Source: an uncultured Lachnospiraceae bacterium (lineage in GTDB: Bacteria > Bacillota > Clostridia > Lachnospirales > Lachnospiraceae). Taken from it: a stretch of DNA of 32,547 nt. The translations under genes were made by a program, and so were the position numbers. This document shows, piece after piece, positions 14,710-22,295 of this stretch (positions are counted from its first letter, which is position 1; every line of letters starts with the position of its first letter). Below the pieces are notes generated by a model. The model searched no databases and was not told the DNA's origin. It saw only the letters and a list, made by a program, of their open reading frames with translations. Where the stretch lies: contig CALWRT010000066.1 in NCBI GenBank assembly GCA_944384015.1, positions 1-32,547 of the forward strand, read 5' to 3'.

Positions 14710-15543
14710 ATGAAATTTACAAAAATGCAGGGTCTGGGAAATGACTACGTATATGTCAACTGTCTCCAGGAGAGGGTTGAGAATCCGCAGGAGACGGCGG
14801 TGAAAGTCAGTGACCGTCACTTTGGGATTGGATCAGACGGACTGATCCTTATCAAGCCGTCTAAAAAGGCGGATTTCGAGATGGAGATGTATAATGCCGA
14901 CGGTTCTCGGGCGGAAATGTGCGGCAACGGCATTCGGTGTGTGGCGAAATATGTATATGATTATGGCCTGACGGACAAGAAGGAGATAGATATTGAGACA
15001 CTGGCTGGCATCAAGCACATTCGACTGGAGATAAAGGAAGGAAAAGCAGTGCTTGCGGAAGTGGATATGGGAGAACCGGTGCTTAAGCCGGACGATATTC
15101 CGGTGAAGGCGGCGCGGGATACGGCTGTTCGGGAACCGATTACGGTGAACGGAAGAGAATACCATATGACATGCGTGTCCATGGGGAATCCTCACGCAGT
15201 GATCTATGTGGAAGATGTGAAGGGACTGGATCTGGATGTTATAGGGCCTCTGTTTGAGAATCATGAGCGTTTTCCCAAGAAAACCAACACGGAGTTTGTG
15301 AGAGTGATCAGCGAAAACGAAGTGGAAATGCGTGTGTGGGAGAGAGGTTCCGGTGAGACTCTGGCCTGTGGAACAGGGGCCTGCGCAGTGGCGGTAGCCG
15401 GCGTTCTGAACGGGCTGACCTCCAGGGAGGTGACGGTTCATCTGCTGGGGGGAGATCTGTATGTTCGCTGGGAGGAAGACAGCGGCCGCGTCTTTATGAA
15501 AGGGGCGGCGGTGACCGTTTTTGACGGAGAAATAGAGCTTTGA
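14710..15543 (+). CDS. dapF: Diaminopimelate epimerase
   Basis: This encodes 277 residues of usual family length. It interconverts LL- and meso-diaminopimelate in lysine and peptidoglycan-precursor synthesis; it is cytoplasmic and cofactor-free. Signatures: FTKMQGLGNDYVYV at the start; the first catalytic Cys in MYNADGSRAEMCGNGIRC (family motif NxDGSxxxxCGNGxR); NPHAVIYV; the second catalytic Cys in ETLACGTGACA. ATG at 14710 is chosen over far upstream in-frame starts because the family begins MKFTKMxGxGND and GGAGGGAAGG lies close upstream. The usual partner dapL is not next to it. A bidirectional terminator follows. Confidence 0.96.
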   Translation: MKFTKMQGLGNDYVYVNCLQERVENPQETAVKVSDRHFGIGSDGLILIKPSKKADFEMEMYNADGSRAEMCGNGIRCVAKYVYDYGLTDKKEIDIETLAGIKHIRLEIKEGKAVLAEVDMGEPVLKPDDIPVKAARDTAVREPITVNGREYHMTCVSMGNPHAVIYVEDVKGLDLDVIGPLFENHERFPKKTNTEFVRVISENEVEMRVWERGSGETLACGTGACAVAVAGVLNGLTSREVTVHLLGGDLYVRWEEDSGRVFMKGAAVTVFDGEIEL

Positions 15544-15616
15544 TGTTTCTAATGTGAGAGAAGAAGCAATGTATGAGAAGCGAAGTTGGCAGACTGGGAA
15601 GCAGCCAGGACAGATA

Positions 15617-15669
15617 AAAGAGGCGGCAAGACTGCCGGCAGATCATCTGCCGGCGGCCTTGCCGCCTTT
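15617..15669. terminator. Bidirectional terminator between dapF and asnA
   Basis: A long nested hairpin: AGGCGGCAAG (15621-15630) pairs with CTTGCCGCCT (15658-15667), enclosing a second perfect stem TGCCGGCAGA/TCTGCCGGC. AAAA lies on the left and TTTA on the right, so it can serve both converging genes. Confidence 0.85.
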
Positions 15670-15724
15670 ATCGTGGGACAGCCGCACCTATAGAAAGAGA
15701 TATTTTGCCGGTGAAATTACTTGG

Positions 15725-16735
15725 CTATAGTATTTGAATCCCATGCTGCCATGCAGTCGCCTTGACATCATCAGGCCATACGGAGACTTGTACTTCGCCG
15801 ATGTGGGCTTTGCGCAGATAGAACATGCAGATGCGTGACTGGCCGATGCCGCCGCCGATCGTATAAGGCAGCTGCTTCTCTAAAATGGCCTTCTGGAAAG
15901 GCAGCTGCGCGCGTTCTTGACAGCCCGCTTTTTTCAGCTGGCTGGACAGAGATTTTTCATCGACGCGGATGCCCATGGAAGAGAGCTCCAGGGCAATGTC
16001 CAGTACAGGATAATAGACAAGGATATCCCCGTTCAGAGTCCAGTCATCGTAGTCAGGCGCCCGTCCGTCGTGAGGCTCTCCGGTACTGAGCTTATCCCCG
16101 ATCTGCATCAGGAAGACGGCTTTCTTCTCCTTTGTGATCCGATATTCCTTCTCTTTGCTGGATAGGCCGGGATAGAGGTCCTCCAGTTCCTGGGAAGTGA
16201 TAAAAGAAATATGCTTCGGCAGGATTTCCTCTATGTAGTCATAACGGATTGCCATGTATTTCTCTGTCTTTTTCAGAGCTTTGTATACTTTCGTTACTGT
16301 ATCCTTGAGGGTATCCAGGTTACGGTCTTTCTTCGGAATAATTTTCTCCCAATCCCATTGATCAACAAAGATGGAATGGATATTATCGGTATCCTCATCC
16401 CGGCGGATGGCATTCATATCGGTATAGAGGCCCTCACCCATGGAGAAGCCATACTGCTTCAGCGCCATTCGCTTCCATTTCGCCAGCGACTGCACGACCT
16501 CCAGCGGGCGGTCGCCCTGTTCCTTCACGCCGAAGGAAACTGGACGTTCTATGCCGTTCAAGTTATCATTCAGCCCGGATTCCGGCGTCACAAACAAGGG
16601 GGCGGAAACCCGCAGCAAGTTCAGCTGCTCCGCGAGCGTATTTTGAAAAAAGTCTTTTACTGTCTTGATGGCCACCTGCGTATCATGAAGACTGAGTTCC
16701 GAGCGGTAGCCATCCGGTATAATTAGACGGTTCAT
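15725..16735 (-). CDS. asnA: Aspartate--ammonia ligase
   Basis: This encodes 336 residues, the usual length. AsnA makes asparagine from aspartate, ammonia and ATP, and has a class II aminoacyl-tRNA synthetase fold. Visible family segments: RVSAPLFVTPESGLNDNLNG, ERPVSF, EVVQSLAKWKRMAL, GEGLYTDMNAIRRDED, HSIFVDQWDWEK, and the C-terminal GGGIGQSRICMFYLRK (motif 3-like ATP site). AAGGAG on the minus strand lies 9 bases before the ATG. It faces dapF across a shared terminator. Its closeness to glnA groups two ammonia-assimilating enzymes, though on opposite strands. The leader is only about 45 bases, so no T-box riboswitch fits. Confidence 0.96.
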   Translation of the reverse strand: MNRLIIPDGYRSELSLHDTQVAIKTVKDFFQNTLAEQLNLLRVSAPLFVTPESGLNDNLNGIERPVSFGVKEQGDRPLEVVQSLAKWKRMALKQYGFSMGEGLYTDMNAIRRDEDTDNIHSIFVDQWDWEKIIPKKDRNLDTLKDTVTKVYKALKKTEKYMAIRYDYIEEILPKHISFITSQELEDLYPGLSSKEKEYRITKEKKAVFLMQIGDKLSTGEPHDGRAPDYDDWTLNGDILVYYPVLDIALELSSMGIRVDEKSLSSQLKKAGCQERAQLPFQKAILEKQLPYTIGGGIGQSRICMFYLRKAHIGEVQVSVWPDDVKATAWQHGIQIL

Positions 16736-16785
16736 TTTCCATTTCTCCTTTTGATCTTAAAGTTCATCCGTGTAAATTCAAAAGT

Positions 16786-16794
16786 ATTATAGCA
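16786..16794 (-). promoter_or_regulatory. Extended -10 promoter of asnA
   Basis: On the minus strand TGCTATAAT matches the extended -10 form TGnTATAAT, about 50 bases before the ATG. The -35 region is T-rich without a good match. Confidence 0.6.
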
Positions 16795-16910
16795 GAAATA
16801 GGACGAGGAAAAAAGAGAAAAATCCCTTGACCAAGGAATCGGATGGGACTTAAGATGGTCAGGAGAGAAGAATCACAGGATATCTGGAAACGATAACTGC
16901 GGGAAGTGGT

Positions 16911-16938
16911 TTGCATTCCGCAGGAAATGTGTTAAAAT
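16911..16938 (+). promoter_or_regulatory. Promoter of the iorAB-ACT operon
   Basis: TTGCAT at 16911-16916, a 16-base spacer and TAAAAT at 16933-16938; the start codon of iorA is about 80 bases after the predicted start. Confidence 0.65.
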
Positions 16939-17025
16939 AGACAACAGTAGTGTCCCGTCCGGACTGTAAACAGGCGGAAGGGAACGTGCCAGGCCTGTGA
17001 GCCAAGGAAGAGAGGTCAAGAAACA

Positions 17026-18765
17026 ATGTCAGAAAAAGCAGTGATGCTCGGCAACGAGGCATTTGCCAGAGGGGCCTATGAAGCCGGTGTGAAGGTGTCG
17101 GCAGCATATCCGGGTACGCCGAGTACGGAGATAAGCGAAAATTTGGTAAAATATGAGGGGGTCTACGCGGAGTGGTCTCCCAACGAGAAGGTGGCTCTGG
17201 AAGTGGCTGCCGGAGCGTCCATCAGCGGCGTGCGGGCAATGGCGTCCATGAAGCATGTAGGAGTGAACGTGGCGGCGGATCCGCTGTACACGATGTCCTA
17301 TATCGGGGCTTCCGGCGGGCTGGTGCTGGTAGCGGCAGATGACCCGGGAATGTATAGTTCTCAGAATGAGCAGGATACGAGAATGATCGGAAGGGCAGCG
17401 GGAGTCCCGGTGCTGGAGCCGTCGGACTCCCAGGAAGCCAAGGATTTTATGATCTTTGCCTTCGACTTGAGCGAGAAGTATGATACGCCGGTCATTGTGC
17501 GGTCTACCACCAGACTGTCTCACTCCCAGGGGCTGGTAGAGCTGGGAGAGAGAAGGGAAGCGGAGGATAAGCCCTATGTGAAGAATATCGGCAAGCATGT
17601 CATGATGCCTGCTAAGGCGATACCCCGCCATGTCCATGTGGAGAAGCGGAACGTCTTGCTGGCTGAGGATGGCTGTGATTTCCCTATTAACCGGATAGAG
17701 ATGAGAGATTCCTCCGTGGGTGTTATTACAAGCGGCATACCTTATCAATATGTGCGGGAAGCCCTTCCCGAAGCTTCCGTTCTGAAGCTGGGAATGGTAA
17801 ATCCACTTCCCCGCAGGCTGATTGAGGAATTTGCGTCGAAGGTGGAAACCCTCTATATTGTAGAAGAACTGGAGCCCGTCATTGAGGAACAGGTGAGAGC
17901 CTGGGGGGTTCCATGCATTGGCAAGGAGATCTTCACCATTCAGGGAGAGTACAGCGCGGAACTGCTTCGCCGGGCGATCCTCCATGAGAGCACCGAGACG
18001 AAGGCGCCCGCCGACGTGCCGGTGCGTCCGCCGATCCTCTGTCCAGGATGTCCTCACCGCAGCGTCTTCACGGTGATGAAAAAGCTGAAACTGCACGCGG
18101 CAGGCGATATCGGATGCTATACGCTGGGAGCAGTGGCGCCGTTGGAAGTCATTGATACGACAATCTGTATGGGGGCAAGCATTTCCTCCCTCCACGGGAT
18201 GGAGAAAGCCAGAGGCAAGGAATATATTAAGGACTGGGTCGCTGTGATCGGTGACTCCACGTTTCTGCATACTGGGGTCAATTCTCTGATGAATATGGTG
18301 TATAACCAGGGGACAGGAACAGTGGTAATTCTGGACAATTCTACCACAGGGATGACCGGGCACCAAGATCATGCGGCTACCGGCAAAATGCTGAACGGAC
18401 AGCCAACTTATGCCATCAACCTGAAGCGGCTGTGTGAGGCGATGGGTATCCGTCATGTGACGGAAGTGAACGCGTTTGACATTGAGCGGCTGGAACAGGT
18501 GCTCAAGGAGGAGACGGCCAGGGACGAGGTGTCCGTGATTATTACCAAGTCGCCCTGTGTCCTGCTGGATAAGGGGAAGAAACCTCACCATATTGTACAT
18601 ACGGATCTGTGCAGGAAATGCGGCATGTGCCTGAAGCCTGGCTGCCCGGCCATTGGACGCAACGAAGACGGCACGGTGCGTATTGACGATACGCTCTGCA
18701 CCGGCTGCGGCCTGTGCGAGAGCCTGTGTAAATTTCATGCGATAGAGAAAGCGGGGGACAGATGA
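17026..18765 (+). CDS. iorA: Indolepyruvate ferredoxin oxidoreductase, alpha subunit
   Basis: This encodes 579 residues. With IorB it decarboxylates aryl pyruvates (indolepyruvate, phenylpyruvate, hydroxyphenylpyruvate) to aryl-acetyl-CoA while reducing ferredoxin, in anaerobic aromatic amino-acid breakdown. The N-terminal part is the pyrimidine-type domain (AYPGTPSTEI, WSPNEKVALEVAAGAS). The thiamin diphosphate domain is C-terminal: CPGCPHRSVF, GDIGCYTLG and GDSTFLHTGVNSLMN with ILDNSTTGMTGHQ. The last ~60 residues hold two 4Fe-4S clusters: CRKCGMCLKPGCP and CTGCGLCESLC. All key motifs are intact. Its end overlaps iorB by 4 bases (ATGA). A mirror-image frame on the opposite strand is an artefact of codon use. 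Confidence 0.96.
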   Translation: MSEKAVMLGNEAFARGAYEAGVKVSAAYPGTPSTEISENLVKYEGVYAEWSPNEKVALEVAAGASISGVRAMASMKHVGVNVAADPLYTMSYIGASGGLVLVAADDPGMYSSQNEQDTRMIGRAAGVPVLEPSDSQEAKDFMIFAFDLSEKYDTPVIVRSTTRLSHSQGLVELGERREAEDKPYVKNIGKHVMMPAKAIPRHVHVEKRNVLLAEDGCDFPINRIEMRDSSVGVITSGIPYQYVREALPEASVLKLGMVNPLPRRLIEEFASKVETLYIVEELEPVIEEQVRAWGVPCIGKEIFTIQGEYSAELLRRAILHESTETKAPADVPVRPPILCPGCPHRSVFTVMKKLKLHAAGDIGCYTLGAVAPLEVIDTTICMGASISSLHGMEKARGKEYIKDWVAVIGDSTFLHTGVNSLMNMVYNQGTGTVVILDNSTTGMTGHQDHAATGKMLNGQPTYAINLKRLCEAMGIRHVTEVNAFDIERLEQVLKEETARDEVSVIITKSPCVLLDKGKKPHHIVHTDLCRKCGMCLKPGCPAIGRNEDGTVRIDDTLCTGCGLCESLCKFHAIEKAGDR

Positions 18766-19340
18766 TGGCAACGAGAAATATTATGATCGTAGGCGTGGGA
18801 GGCCAGGGGACCCTTCTCACCAGCAGGATCCTGGGGGGCCTGGCGATGGACGCGGGATTCGACGTGAAACTGTCCGAAGTGCATGGAATGGCGCAGAGAG
18901 GCGGCAGCGTGGTGACTTACGTCCGCTACGGTGAAGAGGTGGCAGAGCCGATTGTGGAGGAGGGATGCGCCGATGTGATTATCGCCTTCGAACGCTTGGA
19001 AGCGATGCGGTACGCCCATTTCCTGAAGAAGGGCGGAGTCCTTGTAGTCAATGATCAGAGAATAGACCCTATGCCGGTGGTTATCGGGGCTGCCCAGTAT
19101 CCGGAGAACATTCTGGAGAAGCTGTCGGAAGAATTTACCGTCTACTCTGTGGATGCCATGGAGGAGGCGAAGAAGCTGGGCAATTCTAAGACCTTCAATA
19201 TCATTGTGCTGGGCGTGGCGGCCTGCCATATGGAGTTCTCCAAAGAGCAGTGGCTGAGGGTGATTGAGCGGACGGTGCCCGCGAAGACCGTGGAGCTGAA
19301 TAAGAAGGCATTTGAGGCAGGATACTCTATGGGCAGATAA
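18762..19340 (+). CDS. iorB: Indolepyruvate ferredoxin oxidoreductase, beta subunit
   Basis: This encodes 192 residues of the gamma-type 2-oxoacid oxidoreductase domain (POR_N/catalytic gamma class). It begins with the nucleotide-like binding loop IMIVGVGGQGTLLTSRIL, then the family motif LSEVHGMAQRGGSVVTYVRYG. It forms the heterodimer with IorA that docks substrate and CoA. ATG at 18762 overlaps the iorA stop (ATGA), which signals translational coupling; a second in-frame ATG at 18765 would also serve. The length is normal for the family. Confidence 0.95.
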   Translation: MMATRNIMIVGVGGQGTLLTSRILGGLAMDAGFDVKLSEVHGMAQRGGSVVTYVRYGEEVAEPIVEEGCADVIIAFERLEAMRYAHFLKKGGVLVVNDQRIDPMPVVIGAAQYPENILEKLSEEFTVYSVDAMEEAKKLGNSKTFNIIVLGVAACHMEFSKEQWLRVIERTVPAKTVELNKKAFEAGYSMGR

Positions 19341-19399
19341 GCGGCGTGAGGCGCCGGATGAGGAATATAGAGGATACAATAGACGGGAGGATGGACAAG

Positions 19400-19825
19400 A
19401 TGGTTCGGCAGATATCGGTATTTGTAGAGAATGTTCCGGGAAGTTTAATGAAAGTGACCCAGGCGCTGGAAGAAGATGGCATTAACATTCGGGCAGTGTC
19501 CAGCTTCGACACTCCAGAATTTGGTATTCTCCGCCTCATTGTGGATCGTCCGGCAGAGGCGGCAGACTATTTGAAGAGACATGGATTTTTTGTACAGGTG
19601 AAAGACGTCATCGCAGTGGAGATCGAAGACCGTACAGGAAGCTTGAATCGTATGCTGTCTGTCCTGGCAGGTGGCAATATCAGCATTAATTATATCTATT
19701 CTTTTGTAATCCGTAAGGAGCAGGCCCCTGTCATGGTGTTCCACACAGAGTACATGGAGGAAGCCGTACAGATATTGAGGAAGCACAATGTAAAGGTGAT
19801 CGATTCCACGGAAGAGCTGGAATAA
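19400..19825 (+). CDS. Tandem ACT-domain protein, IOR-linked
   Basis: This encodes 141 residues forming two ACT domains of about 70 residues. The first begins RQISVFVENVPGSLMKVTQAL, with GINIRAVSSFDTPEFGILRLIV; the second has IAVEIEDRTGSLNRMLSVLA and NISINYIYSFV. ACT pairs bind amino acids or similar small ligands and regulate partner enzymes or promoters. Start: GGGAGG ends directly at ATG 19391, which is too close, whereas ATG 19400 lies 9 bases away, so 19400 is chosen. It sits 59 bases behind iorB and is very probably in its operon. Inference: an aromatic amino-acid sensor for the pathway. It has a clear paralogue on the opposite strand next to paaK. Confidence 0.9.
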   Translation: MVRQISVFVENVPGSLMKVTQALEEDGINIRAVSSFDTPEFGILRLIVDRPAEAADYLKRHGFFVQVKDVIAVEIEDRTGSLNRMLSVLAGGNISINYIYSFVIRKEQAPVMVFHTEYMEEAVQILRKHNVKVIDSTEELE

Positions 19826-19855
19826 GAAGCTTAGCAATGTTCATAACGCTATAGA

Positions 19856-19892
19856 AGGGCGTCCTGCAGGCTTACAGTCTGCAGGGCGCCCT
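19856..19892. terminator. Hairpin ending the iorAB-ACT operon
   Basis: AGGGCGTCCTGCAG pairs with CTGCAGGGCGCCCT over 14 bp with one G-U pair. It lies 30 bases after the ACT gene. The downstream run CTCCCTTATG is a poor U-tract, so efficiency is uncertain; on the minus strand it is followed by TTCTATAG. Confidence 0.6.
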
Positions 19893-19903
19893 CCCTTATG
19901 CTT

Positions 19904-19940
19904 GTTCTATAGGAAAGTTCGCTGAACTTCTCTATAGAAC
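19904..19940. terminator. Second hairpin in the convergent gap
   Basis: GTTCTATAG (19904-19912) pairs with CTATAGAAC (19932-19940), and inner AAGTTC with GAACTT, forming a nearly complete stem with a 3-base loop. Located between converging operons; probable minus-strand terminator, although no U-tract follows. Confidence 0.45.
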
Positions 19941-20003
19941 GATAGAATTCAGAAAATGCTTAGCGGTGAATGCGGCGCTGTATTCCGCAAAGACATAGGC
20001 ATC

Positions 20004-20435
20004 TTACAGTTCATTCAGATGGTCCTGGTCAATAATCTGTATCTGATTCTTCGTGAGCAGTTCAATCGCTTTCTCGTTGTCGGCAACCCGGAAGATCATA
20101 TATGCGAGGGACTTATTGCGGGTGATAAACGCGTAAGTATACTCCACGTTGATGCCTCCCTCTCCCAGAATATCTAATACATGGGAGAGACTGCCGGGCT
20201 TGTCGGGGATCGCCACTGCGATAACCGGTGTGATAGAGAAGATATAGGAGGAATCCCGGAGAACGCAGGAGGTCTTATAGGCATCGTCCACAATCAGGCG
20301 AAGAATGCCGAAATCCGGCGTCTCAGCGATAGAGAGCGCCCGCATGTCAATGCCGTTGTTGGACAAGACATGGGTAAGTTCCGCTAATTTTCCCGGTTTA
20401 TTCTCTACAAATACAGAAATCTGCTTGACAGTCAT
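20004..20435 (-). CDS. Tandem ACT-domain protein, PaaK-linked
   Basis: This encodes 143 residues in two ACT domains and is a clear paralogue of the ACT protein behind iorB: both start QISVFVENxPGxL and share PxFGILRLIV, with the second domain having IAVAIPDKPGSLSHVLDIL and INVEYTYAFI. ATG at 20435 is chosen because AAAGGGG lies about 8 bases upstream and the ACT fold starts there; longer starts have no homologous sequence. It lies 16 bases after paaK on the minus strand, so the two are an operon. Fused or adjacent ACT and PaaK-type ligase genes are common in anaerobes; a ligand-sensing role for arylacetate or aromatic amino acids is inferred. Confidence 0.9.
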   Translation of the reverse strand: MTVKQISVFVENKPGKLAELTHVLSNNGIDMRALSIAETPDFGILRLIVDDAYKTSCVLRDSSYIFSITPVIAVAIPDKPGSLSHVLDILGEGGINVEYTYAFITRNKSLAYMIFRVADNEKAIELLTKNQIQIIDQDHLNEL

Positions 20436-20451
20436 ATAGACACCCCTTTCC

Positions 20452-21753
20452 TTAATACAGATTGCGCTTGTCGATGACGCGGACAGCCTTGCCCTCACTG
20501 CGGGTGATTGTCTTAGGAGCAACAAGGGTAATCTTGGCATAGATGCCCAACATGGACTTCAAGGCATCCCGAAGCTCTTTCTCTCTCCTGTCCATATCAG
20601 ACACGGTATCAGAGAACATCTCAGGCGTCATCTCCACCTGTACCTCCAGTACGTCGCTGTTGTTCACCCTGGTTACAACAATCTGATAGTTGGCCGGATA
20701 GCCCTTGTTCAGGAGAACTGTCTCAATCTGGGACGGGAATACGTTAACGCCCTTGACGATGAGCATGTCGTCGCTTCGTCCCATAGGCTTGGACATTTTG
20801 ACGTGAGTACGTCCGCAGGAGCATTTCTCGTGAGTGAGAACACAGATATCCTTTGTGCGGTAGCGCAGAAGAGGAAACGCCTGCTTTGTAATACTGGTGA
20901 AGACTAACTCGCCCTTCTCGCCGTCAGGGAGCACCTCGCCGGTTGCCGGGTCAATAACCTCAGCAATAAAGTGGTCTTCGTTGATGTGCATGCCGGTCTG
21001 TTCCGAACACTCGAAGGATACGCCGGGGCCGGAGATCTCAGTGAGACCATAAATGTCGTAGGCCTTGATGCCTAACTTCTGTTCAATATCTCTTCTCATC
21101 TCCTGCGTCCATGCCTCTGCGCCGAAGATACCGGCCTTCAGCTTGATCTTATCTTGGAGGCCGCGTTCGCAGATCGTCTCAGCCAGATAAGCGGCATAAG
21201 ACGGCGTACAGCAGAGGATGGTGGAACCCAGATCACACATGAACTGAATCTGGCGGTCTGTGTTGCCGGAAGACATAGGAAGAGTTAAGGATCCAACCTT
21301 ATGGGATCCGCCGTTCAGGCCGGGGCCGCCTGTGAACAGGCCATAGCCGTAACATACGTGCACCACATCCTCATTTGTGCCCCCTGCCGCCACGATGGCG
21401 CGGGCACAGCAGTCTTCCCACAGGTCAAGGTCGTGCTGGGTGTAGAAGGCGACAACGCGCCGCCCGGTTGTACCGCTGGTAGACTGGATACGGACAGCAT
21501 CTTTGAGGGGGACGGCCAGAAGTCCGTAGGGATAGGCATCCCGCAGGTCATCCTTCGTTAGGAAGGGCAGCTTATGAAGATCATCCACCGAGCGGATGTC
21601 ATCCGGCGTTACCCCCTTCTGGTCCATGAGATTGCGGTAGTAGGGCACATTCTTGTACACGTGGCGTACCTGCTTTACAAGGCGTTCATCCTGCCAGGCC
21701 CTGATCTGTTCCCGGGATGCGCATTCAATCTCCGGCTGATAATAATGTTCCAT
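20452..21753 (-). CDS. paaK: Phenylacetate--CoA ligase
   Basis: This encodes 433 residues of the PaaK class of adenylate-forming enzymes. It joins arylacetic acids to CoA with ATP giving AMP. Motifs: VRIQSTSGTTGRRVVAFYT (phosphate-binding loop), YGYGLFTGGPGL, YDIYGLTEISGPGVSFEC, FPLLRYRTKD, then the CSCGRTH cysteine cluster and GRSDDMLIVKGVNVFPSQIE, and a C-terminal Lys near TRSEGKAVRV that acts in adenylation. ATG at 21753 is preferred: AAAGGA lies 10 bases upstream, whereas the in-frame TTG at 21762 lies only 2 bases after it. It faces iorAB. Forward reaction would reactivate arylacetates; the reverse direction could conserve energy, but this cannot be read from sequence. Confidence 0.95.
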   Translation of the reverse strand: MEHYYQPEIECASREQIRAWQDERLVKQVRHVYKNVPYYRNLMDQKGVTPDDIRSVDDLHKLPFLTKDDLRDAYPYGLLAVPLKDAVRIQSTSGTTGRRVVAFYTQHDLDLWEDCCARAIVAAGGTNEDVVHVCYGYGLFTGGPGLNGGSHKVGSLTLPMSSGNTDRQIQFMCDLGSTILCCTPSYAAYLAETICERGLQDKIKLKAGIFGAEAWTQEMRRDIEQKLGIKAYDIYGLTEISGPGVSFECSEQTGMHINEDHFIAEVIDPATGEVLPDGEKGELVFTSITKQAFPLLRYRTKDICVLTHEKCSCGRTHVKMSKPMGRSDDMLIVKGVNVFPSQIETVLLNKGYPANYQIVVTRVNNSDVLEVQVEMTPEMFSDTVSDMDRREKELRDALKSMLGIYAKITLVAPKTITRSEGKAVRVIDKRNLY

Positions 21754-21790
21754 TGCGATCAAATCCTTTCTTTCCTTCAGTAATTCCGCA

Positions 21791-21802
21791 GCCAGATCTG
21801 GC
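21791..21802. promoter_or_regulatory. Palindrome in the paaK leader, possible operator
   Basis: A perfect 12-base palindrome GCCAGATCTGGC lies just downstream of the predicted paaK start site and about 40 bases before the start codon. It could bind a dimeric repressor or form a leader hairpin. Candidate only. Confidence 0.3.
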
Positions 21803-21816
21803 GGTTGTTTGAAAAA

Positions 21817-21845
21817 AGTATACCATTTTAATGTGCTAAAGTAAA
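21817..21845 (-). promoter_or_regulatory. Promoter of paaK-ACT
   Basis: On the minus strand TTTACT (21845-21840), a 17-base spacer and TATACT (21822-21817), with TGG before the -10 giving an extended -10 element. Confidence 0.7.
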
Positions 21846-21953
21846 CAAAAAAATAATAGATATAAACGGGATGATTCTAGAAAACCAGGAACCGGACAAG
21901 GGTTATCCGGTAAAAGAAAAATAAAACGGTAAGAAAAACAGAAAGAATTCAGA

Positions 21954-21979
21954 TCCGGGAAGGGGCATCCCTTCCCGGA
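21954..21979 (-). terminator. Hairpin after the cold-shock gene
   Basis: An 11-bp perfect stem TCCGGGAAGGG / CCCTTCCCGGA with a 4-base loop, 34 bases after the cold-shock stop codon. The following minus-strand sequence TCTGAATTCTTTCT is only moderately U-rich. Confidence 0.6.
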
Positions 21980-22012
21980 GCAGCATAGATTGCTGACTCG
22001 TCCAGAATACTC

Positions 22013-22210
22013 TTACAGCTTATTGACGTTAATTGCCTGCATGCCTTTTGCACCCTCTATTACGTCGAACTCAACATCCTGACCCTCGTCAAGCGTCTTA
22101 AAACCTTCCATGTTCAGTCCGGAATAATGTACGAAGATGTCGTTGCCCTGTTCATCACAGATAAAGCCGTAACCTTTCTGATTATTGAACCATTTGACAG
22201 TACCTTTCAT
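22013..22210 (-). CDS. Cold-shock protein (CspA/CspB family)
   Basis: This encodes 65 residues, a single cold-shock domain. RNA-binding motifs are [20 protein letters not shown] (RNP1) and [10 protein letters not shown] (RNP2). These proteins bind single-stranded RNA and DNA and act as RNA chaperones in the cytoplasm. GGAGG on the minus strand lies 7 bases before the ATG. It has its own promoter and a leader of about 50 bases. Confidence 0.96.
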   Translation of the reverse strand: MKGTVKWFNNQKGYGFICDEQGNDIFVHYSGLNMEGFKTLDEGQDVEFDVIEGAKGMQAINVNKL

Positions 22211-22265
22211 CACTATACCTCCAAAAGATTTTGATAAATAATATGTGTCAATTCTATGCATAATT

Positions 22266-22294
22266 AAGATATCACATAAGAAATGAAATGTCAA
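22266..22294 (-). promoter_or_regulatory. Promoter of the cold-shock gene
   Basis: On the minus strand TTGACA (22294-22289), a 17-base spacer and TATCTT (22271-22266). It abuts the stop codon of the upstream transglutaminase-like gene. A second TTGACA occurs about 42 bases downstream with a poor -10 box (TCTTTT). Confidence 0.7.
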
Positions 22295-22295
22295 A

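Noticed and set aside
16736..16800. T-box riboswitch upstream of asnA
   Set aside because: The leader from the extended -10 promoter is only about 45 bases, too short for a T-box stem I and antiterminator.
17029..18771. 580-codon open frame on the minus strand opposite iorA
   Set aside because: It exactly mirrors iorA, has no ribosome site or recognisable domain, and is His/Arg/Gln-rich as expected from the reverse complement of a GC-rich codon pattern.
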